A DNA stretch of 64,000 nucleotides from Nitrosomonas mobilis (GTDB lineage: Bacteria; Pseudomonadota; Gammaproteobacteria; Burkholderiales; Nitrosomonadaceae). The stretch spans positions 1 through 64,000 of the forward strand of contig NZ_FMWO01000102.1 of NCBI RefSeq assembly GCF_900103035.1, read 5' to 3'. Of this stretch, positions 1-7,874 are shown piece by piece (position 1 is the first letter of the stretch; each line of letters begins with the position of its first letter). A program made the translations under genes and the position numbers. The notes beneath the pieces are model-generated. The model was not told the origin of the DNA and did not search any database. It saw nothing but the letters and a program-made list of their open reading frames with translations.

Positions 1-797
1 AACATGGATTCATCGCGCGTGGCGGTCAGATCATCGACGCCACGCTGGTGCCGGCGCCCAGGCAGCACAACAGCCGAGGCGAGAAAGGACTCATCAAGCA
101 AGGCGCGATGCCCGCCGACTGGAAGCCGGCGAAGCGGCGCCAGAAGGACACCGACGCGACCTGGACGAAGAAACACGGCAAGAGCCACTTCGGCTACAAG
201 CTGTCAATCAGTGTCGACAAGAAGCACAAGATCATCCGCCGGATTGAGACCGATACCGCCTCCACGCACGATAGCCAGCACTTTGACAACGTCTTTGACA
301 CGAGCAACACGAGTCGTGATGTCTATGCCGATCGAGGCTACCCGTCGGAGGAGCGCGAAGCCTGGCTCAAGGAGAACGGTTTCCGAAACCAGATTCAGCG
401 GAAGGGCAAGCGCAACAAGCTGCTGTCCGAGTGCCAGCAGCGACGCAACAAACGTATTGCCAAGACGCGCGCACGAGTCGAGCACGTGTTCGGCGCTATC
501 GAGCAGATGGGCGGCAAGTTGCTGCGCACTATCGGTCAGGCGCGGGCCAACTTTGCGATGACGATGGTGGCAGCCTGCTACAACCTGAAGCGACTGGTCT
601 ACTTCGAAGAGACAGGAATCAGGGCCTTGTGACACCCGAAATGGGCCTAATCGCCAATGTCCTGGGCGATTCGAGGTAAAAACGGCGCGACATCGCCAGG
701 AAAAGCGGCGATTTGTCATGGAAATCGAACCGAATTCGGCCGCGGTCATCATTTTGCGGCAGGATTTACTGAAAACCTCGGGTTATTCGAGGTGCCC
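1..797 (+). mobile_element. IS5-family insertion sequence, right part
   Basis: The element carries an IS5-type transposase and runs off the left edge, so its left end is not visible. The probable right terminal repeat, read inward on the other strand, is GGGCACCTCGAATAACC ending at about 797. Its first nine bases, GGGCACCTC, also begin the short mobile repeat found at 61215. The last coding triplets of the minus-strand gene at 766-1347 lie inside this end, so the element inserted into that gene. The exact end is inferred because the partner repeat cannot be compared. Confidence 0.75.
3..632 (+). CDS. IS5-family transposase, 5'-truncated by window edge
   Basis: This is the C-terminal part of a DDE (RNase H-fold) transposase of the IS5 group; the frame is open to the first bases of the window, so the start lies outside. 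Three catalytic acidic positions can be placed: the Asp in the reading GGQIIDATLVPAPRQ (about residue 12 of the visible part), the Asp in YADRGYPSEE, and the Glu in RARVEHVFGAIEQMGG near the C-terminus. The YADRGY and RVEHVFG motifs are typical of this family. The reading frame is intact up to its stop, so the visible part shows no decay. The protein would cut and join the element's terminal repeats, one of which is seen at about 797. Confidence 0.9.
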   Translation, partial: HGFIARGGQIIDATLVPAPRQHNSRGEKGLIKQGAMPADWKPAKRRQKDTDATWTKKHGKSHFGYKLSISVDKKHKIIRRIETDTASTHDSQHFDNVFDTSNTSRDVYADRGYPSEEREAWLKENGFRNQIQRKGKRNKLLSECQQRRNKRIAKTRARVEHVFGAIEQMGGKLLRTIGQARANFAMTMVAACYNLKRLVYFEETGIRAL

Positions 798-1347
798 TTT
801 CGTCATTTTCGTTGTATCGATCCAAGAAAATACCCTCATGCTTATGCATTTCATCAAGGTGCTCCTGAAATTCGTCAGGCTCCATTTTTACGTGGCCTTG
901 ACGTTGCCAATAATGCGTGGCTAGCATGTTTGCTGACGAGAAAATTGAATTGAGAGTTTTGTTTGTATCCTGAAAAATGGTTTCCGTTTCTGTTCCAAAT
1001 ACTGCCATGAACTTATACTTCATGGTATTAAACCGAACAAATATGTCCTTCTTCGATTCGTAGCGCTCGAATACGATATAGCCTCGATCAAGTAGCTGAG
1101 ATTCTGCCTCAGTTTCATGGGGTGCCCGTTTGCGCGTGCTGCCATCAGTACCGCTAGACCATGGATTTCTGATAAATGAGATTGCATCCTTGACTTCAAA
1201 GAATACGGCTAGCGTTTCCTCAGCCAGCTCGATCTTACGTTTACCAATGAATTCCCGTTTCCATGCTCCGACACCTGAAATAATTGCCCAGCATGCAATC
1301 ATGATGGCTATGGCTTGGGCAATTGTGACTAAATCGGTCATGCACAT
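766..1347 (-). CDS. hypothetical cassette protein with IS-derived C-terminus
   Basis: A 193-residue protein of unknown function. Residues 5-27 form one N-terminal membrane segment, followed by a soluble charged region rich in Glu, Lys and aromatic residues; no catalytic motif is recognised. The start ATG follows an AAGAAGG ribosome-binding sequence; a second ATG two codons later is equally possible. The gene sits directly behind a 39-bp repeat ending in a core-site-like GTTAGCC, which suggests it was acquired as an integron gene cassette. The IS5-family right end (about 797) falls inside the reading frame, so roughly the last ten residues are encoded by the insertion sequence and the native C-terminus and stop are lost. 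Function after this replacement is unknown. Confidence 0.6.
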   Translation of the reverse strand: MCMTDLVTIAQAIAIMIACWAIISGVGAWKREFIGKRKIELAEETLAVFFEVKDAISFIRNPWSSGTDGSTRKRAPHETEAESQLLDRGYIVFERYESKKDIFVRFNTMKYKFMAVFGTETETIFQDTNKTLNSIFSSANMLATHYWQRQGHVKMEPDEFQEHLDEMHKHEGIFLDRYNENDERAPRITRGFQ

Positions 1348-1358
1348 CCTTCTTTAAT

Positions 1359-1397
1359 GGCTAACGTAATATATATGACATTATTTGTCTTACAAAA
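1359..1397 (-). repeat. 39-bp cassette-boundary repeat, copy 1
   Basis: This sequence matches 3165-3203 at 36 of 39 positions by eye. Read on the minus strand it ends in GTTAGCC, close to the integron core-site consensus GTTRRRY, 11 bases before the start codon of the gene at 766-1347. The other copy lies at the same distance before another minus-strand gene. It is probably the recombination-site end between two gene cassettes, although the internal stems of a canonical attC are not evident here. Confidence 0.6.
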
Positions 1398-1550
1398 TAA
1401 AAAGGGGCCGCTACCCTATATTATTCTTTCTCTTCGGTTTCTTCGCTGCGTGATGTGATGCGGTATCCCGGTAAATACAGTTCTGCTTAGTCTTGGTATT
1501 TATGGGTTGTAACTGAATCCAATAAGAAAGTGTAGCGCCCTTTTTTTCTA

Positions 1551-2171
1551 TCACGCCTCGCCAAGAAAAGAACGAAGCGCCTCGGAGCCTGAGGGCGAAA
1601 ATAACCAGGCAAGGGCGCAGCAATTTAGAACGGTGGTGGCCCAAAACACAATTTGAAAAGACTGTTTCCTGGATTTGTGACGGAGCAGCCTTTGAGCAGC
1701 TAAGGCACCGGGCCAGCCGCCAATTAACGCGTAGAAGTGTAAGGTGCTTTCTGGAGTGCGCCGTTGGTCTTTTCTTGCGGCGGATTTATCAAATGCATAG
1801 GCAAGGAATGCAACGGCACTGCCAGCGAGATAGAGCCATAAGACAGCAAAGGGTAACTTGCCGACAAAGGCAGACGCTGTCACAAAAATGAGAAAAGTGG
1901 CGACCAAAACGAGTGGGGCATTGCGCCGCTCAGTTGAAATATTTGACGATGCACGCTCTCCGACGAATGCGACATTCATAGCTTGCGCTCGACCCTTGGT
2001 ATCGACCTTGAGTTCATAGGTCACGATTTCATCTCCGACCGGCCTTCTCTGCCGATTCGAAAACGACCTAATGTGAACGAAGACCTGATTTCCGCCCCCG
2101 TTTGGGTATATGAATCCAAAGCCCTTGTCATCTTTCCAGTTTGTTATTTTTCCTTGATAGCGCATATACAT
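1551..2171 (-). CDS. cold-shock-domain / DUF1294 membrane protein
   Basis: A 206-residue protein with two parts. Residues 4-70 are a cold-shock (CSD, OB-fold) nucleic-acid-binding domain; the RNP1-like KGFGFI and the RNP2-like VFVHI are visible. Residues about 88-200 form a DUF1294 membrane domain with hydrophobic segments and the family signatures YAFDKSAAR, RTPESTLH, LIGGWPGALAAQ and HKSRKQSFQ. This fusion is widespread in Proteobacteria; its biochemical role is not established. The gene is the middle member of three minus-strand genes separated by attC-like sites, and an attC-like site lies just upstream of its start. It reads intact and is a typical integron-cassette passenger by position. 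Confidence 0.88.
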   Translation of the reverse strand: MYMRYQGKITNWKDDKGFGFIYPNGGGNQVFVHIRSFSNRQRRPVGDEIVTYELKVDTKGRAQAMNVAFVGERASSNISTERRNAPLVLVATFLIFVTASAFVGKLPFAVLWLYLAGSAVAFLAYAFDKSAARKDQRRTPESTLHFYALIGGWPGALAAQRLLRHKSRKQSFQIVFWATTVLNCCALAWLFSPSGSEALRSFLGEA

Positions 2172-2181
2172 TTTCGTAAGA

Positions 2182-2238
2182 GCTAACGCTGGAGTTGAGC
2201 GGCGACGTAGCCGTCCACCTTGAACGAGATGTTCAGGT
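2182..2238 (-). other. integron attC-like recombination site
   Basis: A 57-bp element between two minus-strand genes. Read on the minus strand it runs from a degenerate ACCTGAAC to CTCCAGCGTTAGC, with GTTCAAGG and CGCTCAAC as imperfectly pairing inner arms around a short central GGCTACGTCGCC loop. This is the architecture and near-consensus sequence of short attC sites (59-base elements). The orientation fits cassette logic: it follows the stop of the upstream gene (2273) and precedes the start of the next gene (2171). Directly before it lies a perfect hairpin, AGGTCGTG/CACGACCT at 2235-2255. The outer core sites deviate from RYYYAAC/GTTRRRY, so the site may no longer be fully active. Confidence 0.75.
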
Positions 2239-2272
2239 CGTGGCTAGCACGACCTAACCTTACTCGTTAAGC

Positions 2273-3154
2273 TCAGAACTCCGCTTCAGACAAGCTATAG
2301 GTTTGCATGTTTCCATTCTGCACCTTGTACAGCGTCATCGTGATATTGCTGTATTGAACGCCGTCGTAAGTTTGGATTTCTTCGAGATTAAACGCCTCCG
2401 AGCGGGACAGGCCGCCATTGCCAAGGTCGCGGTAGCGAATGTCGTAGCTTCCTGCAGTAATTTTGTTCAAAGTGAAGCTGCCGAACGCAGGGATAAAGAA
2501 CTGACGGACTGGATAAGCCTGCGCACCGTCCAGAGAAACCAATTTAACAAAAACATCAGCATCGTTTCGGCTGTTATCTACCGTAACCGTTGAGAGACCA
2601 TCCGCGTACAAACGCTTGTAGCCTCCAACATAACCGGCGGAAACTGGCCAAGGCTGACCATTTGGCGCTGTGCTTAGCCTTACATATTCAGGGTGCACTG
2701 GCGCCGGATTTGCTTGATACGGTTTTGGTCCTGGCGGTGGCGTACTCGGCTTGTCGGTAGCCCAAATCCAAACAAAATAGGTAGCGATGCCGTATAGACG
2801 CCAATTTCTTAGGACATGCGCAATAACTCCACCAGCGCTTGCCTTTGGAAGTGGTGGCGGCTGTGTTGGGACTTGTCGTGGCGTCTGTTTCGGTTGATTG
2901 TTTGGCTTTGTCGTTTGCGCGGATGCTCGCTCTTGTTGTGCCACCCATAGGTCATGCTCTTGGCGCTTATCAGGGCCGGATAACACCTCGTATGAAGTAT
3001 TGATAATTGCCATGATTCGCGCAGCTTCTGCATTTCCGGGGTTTCGATCTGGGTGAAATTTTTGCGAGAGCGTTTTGTATGCCGCTCGGATGACTTCAGG
3101 CGGCGCGTTACGAGCCACCTTCAGATTATCGTAATGAGTGTGAATCTTCACCAT
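2273..3154 (-). CDS. membrane-anchored J-domain (DnaJ-like) protein
   Basis: A 293-residue protein. Residues 6-70 form a J domain with the diagnostic HPD tripeptide in KFHPDRNPGNAEAA, the motif that stimulates the ATPase of Hsp70/DnaK partners. A Pro/Gln-rich linker (about 77-105) leads to one hydrophobic segment (about 115-130), then a C-terminal soluble domain of about 140 residues with no motif I recognise. No zinc-finger or substrate-binding domain of true DnaJ is present, so this is a type-III J protein that probably recruits DnaK to a membrane-linked task. The gene is flanked by a 39-bp repeat upstream and an attC-like site downstream, suggesting it entered as a gene cassette. Confidence 0.85.
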   Translation of the reverse strand: MVKIHTHYDNLKVARNAPPEVIRAAYKTLSQKFHPDRNPGNAEAARIMAIINTSYEVLSGPDKRQEHDLWVAQQERASAQTTKPNNQPKQTPRQVPTQPPPLPKASAGGVIAHVLRNWRLYGIATYFVWIWATDKPSTPPPGPKPYQANPAPVHPEYVRLSTAPNGQPWPVSAGYVGGYKRLYADGLSTVTVDNSRNDADVFVKLVSLDGAQAYPVRQFFIPAFGSFTLNKITAGSYDIRYRDLGNGGLSRSEAFNLEEIQTYDGVQYSNITMTLYKVQNGNMQTYSLSEAEF

Positions 3155-3164
3155 GTGGTCAGGA

Positions 3165-3203
3165 GCCTAACGTAATATATACGACATTATTTGCCTTACA
3201 AAA
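3165..3203 (-). repeat. 39-bp cassette-boundary repeat, copy 2
   Basis: This is the partner of 1359-1397. Read on the minus strand it ends in GTTAGGC, a perfect match to the integron core site GTTRRRY, ten bases before the ATG of the J-domain gene. Three mismatches separate the copies, and both have the same orientation and gene-start spacing. It may be part of an attC site of a family different from the one at 2182-2238. Confidence 0.6.
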
Positions 3204-3601
3204 ATATCAACTTGTCTGATAGATATCATGCCGAATTCCAACTAACTGACATCATTGTGATTTTATGTTGGCAACAGTCATTCTCAAAGATAATGACGTC
3301 AACTATTTCAGAAACTTTATTTAAATCTGATGTGGAACGGCAACTTGAGGTTGTATTGTCCGGATTGAATGGTTTAGTAATCTGACCGCTGTACAATCGG
3401 TCCATGCAGTCAGTTTCCGCCTGGCTCAATCAGACTTACGTCCGTATTAAAATATATATGGATTCTTTTATGTCAATACGACGTCACAGTAATCACCTAT
3501 CAGCGCATCAGGAATTCATTGACAACAATGGCCTTGGGTGTATATTAAATCCACTCGACCAAACCGACACCAAGCTGTAAAAAATATTGGAGTTAAACAT
3601 C
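3204..3601. other. intergenic stretch between cassette region and copper locus
   Basis: About 400 bases of AT-rich sequence with short open frames that lack ribosome-binding sites and resemble no known protein. I see no tRNA, terminator or convincing promoter. It probably marks the edge of the accessory cassette region. Confidence 0.5.
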
Positions 3602-3703
3602 ATGAGGGTACATGCTGGTTTGTTAGCAACAATCATTCTGTGTTCACTGGTTTTCGGCGTACAGGCACAACTGATCCAACCCCACCCCACGAGATGGGTA
3701 TGA
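3602..3703 (+). pseudogene. remnant of a small secreted protein (signal peptide only)
   Basis: A 33-codon frame encodes a clear Sec signal peptide (MRVHAGLLATIILCSL, cleavage expected after VQA at residue 22) followed by only about ten residues and a stop. It has a fair ribosome-binding region (TTGGAGTTAA) upstream. A mature chain of about ten residues is unlikely to be a working protein, so it is probably the 5' remnant of an exported protein gene next to the copper efflux locus. A genuine short secreted peptide cannot be excluded. Confidence 0.4.
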
Positions 3704-3783
3704 CGCGACCTTCAAGCAATTTGCAACCGACTCAAAACTGATGACGCCATAAGTGGAATGGAGCTAACACTTCACTACCGACG

Positions 3784-4218
3784 ATGAGGTCTGCTTTCAT
3801 CCCTGCCGGTGCCAGTCGGCGATCATTTGGTACCCCGAAACAGATAATAAGCTGCATTTTGCTCTTCGCCCTGCTTGCTGTTCAGGTCAAGATCATGCTG
3901 GAAGCGTGTTTTGTCATGCCGCAGTTAGCCGCGCAGCAAGGCATGGCACAGATGGAAGGACCCTGCGCTGAACCCGCCGCACCTACTGCGCAACTCTGCC
4001 TGGAGTATTGCGAATATTCCGTAAGCAAATCCAGGCTTGCCGATGAGAACCCGTTATTCGATGTTATCCTGGGGTTACCTGCGATAATTCATGTAGCTAA
4101 TCTGAATTCCGGGTTTTTACCTGTCACTTCATATTCCGTCTTTGTGCCTGCCATCGGGCCGCCTTTGTATCTAATTTTTTCTCGTTTCTTCATTCCTTTC
4201 CGCTCCACTTATCTATAG
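3784..4218 (+). CDS. small membrane protein of the copper efflux locus
   Basis: A 144-residue protein of no recognised family. A hydrophobic segment at about residues 20-45 (an uncleaved signal or membrane anchor) is followed by a periplasmic stretch with several Cys and Met residues (CFVMPQLAAQQGMAQMEGPC, then CLEYCEY), and by a second hydrophobic region near the C-terminus. Cys/Met-rich periplasmic segments are common in copper-handling proteins, and the gene lies directly upstream of cusF and cusCBA, so a role in copper or silver tolerance is inferred. The chosen start lacks a strong ribosome-binding site; a later start near the first membrane segment is possible. Confidence 0.55.
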   Translation: MRSAFIPAGASRRSFGTPKQIISCILLFALLAVQVKIMLEACFVMPQLAAQQGMAQMEGPCAEPAAPTAQLCLEYCEYSVSKSRLADENPLFDVILGLPAIIHVANLNSGFLPVTSYSVFVPAIGPPLYLIFSRFFIPFRSTYL

Positions 4219-4413
4219 CCGAGAATTTTGCCTGTTTATTGATGCAGGCAAGAATCTTTTATTTCGGTAGACATCTTTGTCTAGTGATGCCCTCTAGCTG
4301 TTTCTCCGGGCGCATCATCAAGCGAAAAACATGCTGCATCCTGCCAATGGCTCGAATAGCATCCGTCTGCCTGAATCATCAGAATTATTTGTGCACGTAT
4401 CAGGAACAAAGAC

Positions 4414-4734
4414 ATGAAAAGAAATTTGCGGATTATTTTTATTAATATCTTTATGATTTTTTTGCTGGCTGGGGAAATCGCCATGCAGTCTGTCCATGCC
4501 AGTGCCGAATCTCATGAGGGAGTCGCAACGGTGCAGATGATCGACCTGGACAAGGGTATCGCGAGACTTGCCCATGCCCCGATTGATTCTCTCAACTGGT
4601 CTGCTATGACCATGAATTTCAGAGTCGGTGAACACGTGCGCTTACAGGGAATCAAGGCGAATGACAAGGTAATCTTCATCTTCATGCAAACGAGTGGAGA
4701 ATATGTCATCACGGCGATTCGACCTGCTCAATAG
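4414..4734 (+). CDS. cusF: CusF-like periplasmic copper/silver chaperone
   Basis: A 106-residue exported protein. Residues 1-30 are a signal peptide with a basic start and hydrophobic core, cut near VHAS. The mature part is a CusF domain. The metal site of Escherichia coli CusF (His-x7-Trp-x2-Met-x-Met) is reproduced exactly by His54, Trp62, Met65 and Met67 in HAPIDSLNWSAMTMNF; Trp caps the Cu(I)/Ag(I) ion by a cation-pi contact. CusF hands periplasmic Cu(I) to the CusCBA pump, whose genes follow immediately (cusC starts 34 bases downstream). The same domain recurs at the end of the CusB-like protein of this locus. Confidence 0.9.
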   Translation: MKRNLRIIFINIFMIFLLAGEIAMQSVHASAESHEGVATVQMIDLDKGIARLAHAPIDSLNWSAMTMNFRVGEHVRLQGIKANDKVIFIFMQTSGEYVITAIRPAQ

Positions 4735-4768
4735 ATAATGCAGACTATCCATAAAGAAGGTTCATAAA

Positions 4769-6154
4769 ATGGCGGCTCCATTCCAAAAATGCACCAGTAA
4801 TATATTTTCCATCATCCCGAAACGGTATGTCGCAGTATGGTTACTTGGGTTGCTCCTGCCGCTCGATCCGCAGCAGGCAAGCGCTGGAAACCATACGCAT
4901 TCACCCATATCGCAGCAAGAAAGCACCCTAGAGACGATCGGGCCAGTTACGCCGCTGGCTGACCTGATCGCCGAAGCACTGGAAAACAATCCGGAAATCC
5001 AGGCTGCATTACGAGAGCGTGAAGCAGCTCGGCAGAGGATATCGCCCGCAGAAGCCCTGGATGACCCTATGCTGGAGGCCGGCGTAATCAACGCGCCATT
5101 GACTTCCTCGCCGTTCAATCGCGAAGACATGACCATGAAAATGATCGGTCTGTCCCAGCGATTTCCTTTTCCCGGCAAGCGCGGGCTACGTAAGGCAGTT
5201 GCAAGCAAGGATGCGGAATCGACCGAATACGCCTGGCAGGAGACCGTAAACCGCGTGGTGCGTGATCTTAAGGTGGCTTATGCTGACCTGTGGCTGACAC
5301 TGGAAACGACGCGGCTGATCGAAAAAAACAAATTGACGCTGGAAGGGTTGCTGCATCTGGCCGAGCAACATTACGCCGTAGGCATAGGAAGTCAGGCCGA
5401 TGCGCTAAAAGCACAAACACAGGTCTCCAGAATGCAGAACGAGTTGCTCAAACTGGCGCGGGAACGTCCCGTGATCGAAGCCGAGCTGATTCGCACCCTG
5501 GGACAGAGTACTTACGCAGCGACGCTGAATCCTGCACCGCCATCCATACAGTCAACCGCCCTGAATCTGGAATCCCTGCGGGAAACAGCCCTGGCGCAAC
5601 GGCCCCAATTGCTTGCATTGCAGAGCCTCGCGGCACGCAACCAGAAAGCGCTGGAGCTGGCGCGCAAGGATTACTACCCGGACTTCGATGTGCGCTTGTC
5701 GTATGGTCAGCGCGACAGCATGCTCGACGGCAGCCGGCGTCCCGATATGGTTACGATGACAGTGGCAATCAATCTGCCGCTATGGCGTGCCGACAAAATT
5801 GAACCTCGTATCGCCGAATCCCTTGCGATGCACCATCAGGCATTGGATCTATATCAGGCACAAAGTAACGAAATTGCCGCCAATTTACGTCAGCAGGTGG
5901 CCACGGCCGAGCAGAATTTCAAGTCGATTCAATTATATCGAACGACCATACTGCCACAAGCTAGATTGACAGTCGAATCCGCGCTCGCTGCTTATCAGGT
6001 CGGGCAGGTCGATTTTCTCACCTTGCTCGATAGCCAGCTGGCCGTATTCGATTACGAGATCAACCTGGTGACGACAATGGCGAATCACGTCAAGGCGCTG
6101 GCGCAGATTGACCTGCTTACGGGTTCAGCACCCTATTCTTCGGGTCGCGAGTAA
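4769..6154 (+). CDS. cusC: CusC-like outer-membrane efflux channel (TolC family)
   Basis: A 461-residue outer-membrane factor. An N-terminal export signal ends near QQASAG (about residue 39). The rest shows the two tandem helical OEP repeats of the TolC family, with markers such as DDPMLEAGV, FPFPGKRGLRKAV, a long heptad-rich helix at about 150-230 and KDYYPDFDVRLSYGQRD in the second repeat. It would form the trimeric channel that exports Cu(I)/Ag(I) across the outer membrane together with CusB and CusA, encoded next. The length agrees with CusC/CzcC relatives. No lipobox Cys is obvious, unlike E. coli CusC, so it may be the non-lipidated subgroup. Confidence 0.87.
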   Translation: MAAPFQKCTSNIFSIIPKRYVAVWLLGLLLPLDPQQASAGNHTHSPISQQESTLETIGPVTPLADLIAEALENNPEIQAALREREAARQRISPAEALDDPMLEAGVINAPLTSSPFNREDMTMKMIGLSQRFPFPGKRGLRKAVASKDAESTEYAWQETVNRVVRDLKVAYADLWLTLETTRLIEKNKLTLEGLLHLAEQHYAVGIGSQADALKAQTQVSRMQNELLKLARERPVIEAELIRTLGQSTYAATLNPAPPSIQSTALNLESLRETALAQRPQLLALQSLAARNQKALELARKDYYPDFDVRLSYGQRDSMLDGSRRPDMVTMTVAINLPLWRADKIEPRIAESLAMHHQALDLYQAQSNEIAANLRQQVATAEQNFKSIQLYRTTILPQARLTVESALAAYQVGQVDFLTLLDSQLAVFDYEINLVTTMANHVKALAQIDLLTGSAPYSSGRE

Positions 6155-6277
6155 AAAATGTTGATTCTGCAAATAGTTTATATGTGAGGAAATGTTTTTC
6201 ATGAGTAGTGAGGTATGAATTTCCAAAAATACCTTTCATATTGATTACCTGAAATATAAGCAAACTGACGAGATTCT

Positions 6278-7873
6278 ATGCAAACATCTATTATCAGAAC
6301 CGTGTTCATCATTTTTCTGGTTACGGCTTCGCTGGCCGCCGGTTATTGGTGGGGCAGCAGCCGGTCGGACACAACTGCAAGCAGCGCGCCCAGCTCACCC
6401 GCACCTTCAGACAGGGAAATTCTCTACTACCGCAATCCGATGGGATTGCCGGATACCTCACTGACGCCCAAAAAAGATCCAATGGGCATGGATTATCTAC
6501 CTGTTTACGCAGGAGAAGCACCGTCTCCTGATGACGGTATCGTTAGAATCGATACCGAAAAAGTACAGAAACTGGGTGTGCGAACTGAAGCGGTAACATT
6601 GCGCCAACTGATTCGCACGGTCAGAGCGGTGGCGACTATTCAGCCGGATGAGCGCCGGTTATACACGTTGACTCCAAAATTCGAAGGCTGGATCCAGCGA
6701 CTACATGTCAATACCACTGGTCAAGCCGTCAAAAAAGGTGATCTATTGATGGAAGTTTATAGCCCCGCATTGATCACCGCGCAACATGAATACCTGCTCG
6801 CCAGAAAAGGGATGCACGGGGTCGCGAGCGGCGGGCTTGAAGCCCGTGCCGGTATGGAAAGGCTGGCAGAGAGTGCCTTGCAACGGTTGCGCAACTGGGA
6901 TATCGCGGAGACTGAATTGCAACGCTTGCAGCGGGAAGGCGAAATTTGGCAATACCTGCCTCTTCGATCCCGGGCGAGCGGTGTGGTACTGGAAAAACCT
7001 TCGATTGAAGGCAAACGCTTCGAATCGGGAGAAATACTCTACCAGATCGCAGATTTATCCAGTGTATGGGCGCTGGCGGATGTATTTGAACAGGACATCG
7101 GCCTGATCCATCCCGGTCAAACAGCAACCGTCCGGGTCGACGCCTATCCGGACATGGCGCTCAACGGAGAAGTGGATTTCATTTACCCCACAATCACCCC
7201 CGAGACCCGCACCGCCACTGTGCGCATCAAACTACCCAACACTGATGACCTGCTCAAACCTGCCATGTATGCACATGTTGAATTCGCTTCTTTCCACCGT
7301 GACAACAAGGTGCTGGCCGTGGCAGATTCAGCTGTGCTTGATACCGGTACGCGGCAGCTGGTACTGGTTGATCTGGGTGAGGGCCGGTTTGAACCACGCA
7401 CTGTGAAGCTCGGCGCGCGCGCCGATGGCTATGTCGAAGTATTGGGTGGACTGGAAGCGGAGGAAGCCGTAGTGATCAAGGCAAATTTCCTCATCGATGC
7501 GGAAAGTAATCTCAAAGCAGCGCTCAACGGTTTTGATCATGACGGCCATTCCATGTTGCCGGATGACAAATCCCACGCGCCACCTGCTACGGCCACCGGA
7601 TCGGAAACGGCAATACACCAGGGTGAAGGCAGTATCGAAGCTATCGATTTTGCGCATGCCACACTCACGCTGGCGCATGGGCCGATTGCCAGTTTGAACT
7701 GGCCTGCGATGCGAATGGATTTCCGGTTAACCGATTCGGACTGGCTGCGTTCGCTGCAACCCGGGCAGAAGGTGATATTCGATTTTATCGAGCAATCCGC
7801 TGGCGAGTATGTCATCGTTGCCATCCGGCCAGTCGATGACAATCCTGCCCTCAGCGGCCACAGAGGACACTGA
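6278..7873 (+). CDS. cusB: CusB-like efflux adaptor with fused CusF domain
   Basis: A 531-residue periplasmic adaptor (membrane-fusion protein) of a heavy-metal RND pump. An N-terminal anchor spans residues 5-25. Residues about 48-77 form the small heavy-metal-binding domain (YYRNPMGLPD ... KKDPMGMDYLPVY). The barrel-sandwich, beta-barrel and hairpin regions follow (about 95-410), with GWIQRLHVNTTGQAVKKGDL as the lipoyl-like half motif. The C-terminal 75 residues are a second CusF domain with the complete metal site His467, Trp475, Met478, Met480. The fusion tethers a metal chaperone to the pump while a free CusF is encoded upstream. cusA starts two bases after the stop codon, so translation is probably coupled. 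Confidence 0.93.
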   Translation: MQTSIIRTVFIIFLVTASLAAGYWWGSSRSDTTASSAPSSPAPSDREILYYRNPMGLPDTSLTPKKDPMGMDYLPVYAGEAPSPDDGIVRIDTEKVQKLGVRTEAVTLRQLIRTVRAVATIQPDERRLYTLTPKFEGWIQRLHVNTTGQAVKKGDLLMEVYSPALITAQHEYLLARKGMHGVASGGLEARAGMERLAESALQRLRNWDIAETELQRLQREGEIWQYLPLRSRASGVVLEKPSIEGKRFESGEILYQIADLSSVWALADVFEQDIGLIHPGQTATVRVDAYPDMALNGEVDFIYPTITPETRTATVRIKLPNTDDLLKPAMYAHVEFASFHRDNKVLAVADSAVLDTGTRQLVLVDLGEGRFEPRTVKLGARADGYVEVLGGLEAEEAVVIKANFLIDAESNLKAALNGFDHDGHSMLPDDKSHAPPATATGSETAIHQGEGSIEAIDFAHATLTLAHGPIASLNWPAMRMDFRLTDSDWLRSLQPGQKVIFDFIEQSAGEYVIVAIRPVDDNPALSGHRGH

Positions 7874-7874
7874 G

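Noticed and set aside
1411-1644. 77-codon minus-strand frame overlapping the end of the cold-shock/DUF1294 gene
   Set aside because: It overlaps a well-supported gene in another frame and resembles nothing known.
3191-3385. 64-codon open frame next to the second 39-bp repeat
   Set aside because: No ribosome-binding site or similarity to a known protein; AT-rich sequence often gives such frames.
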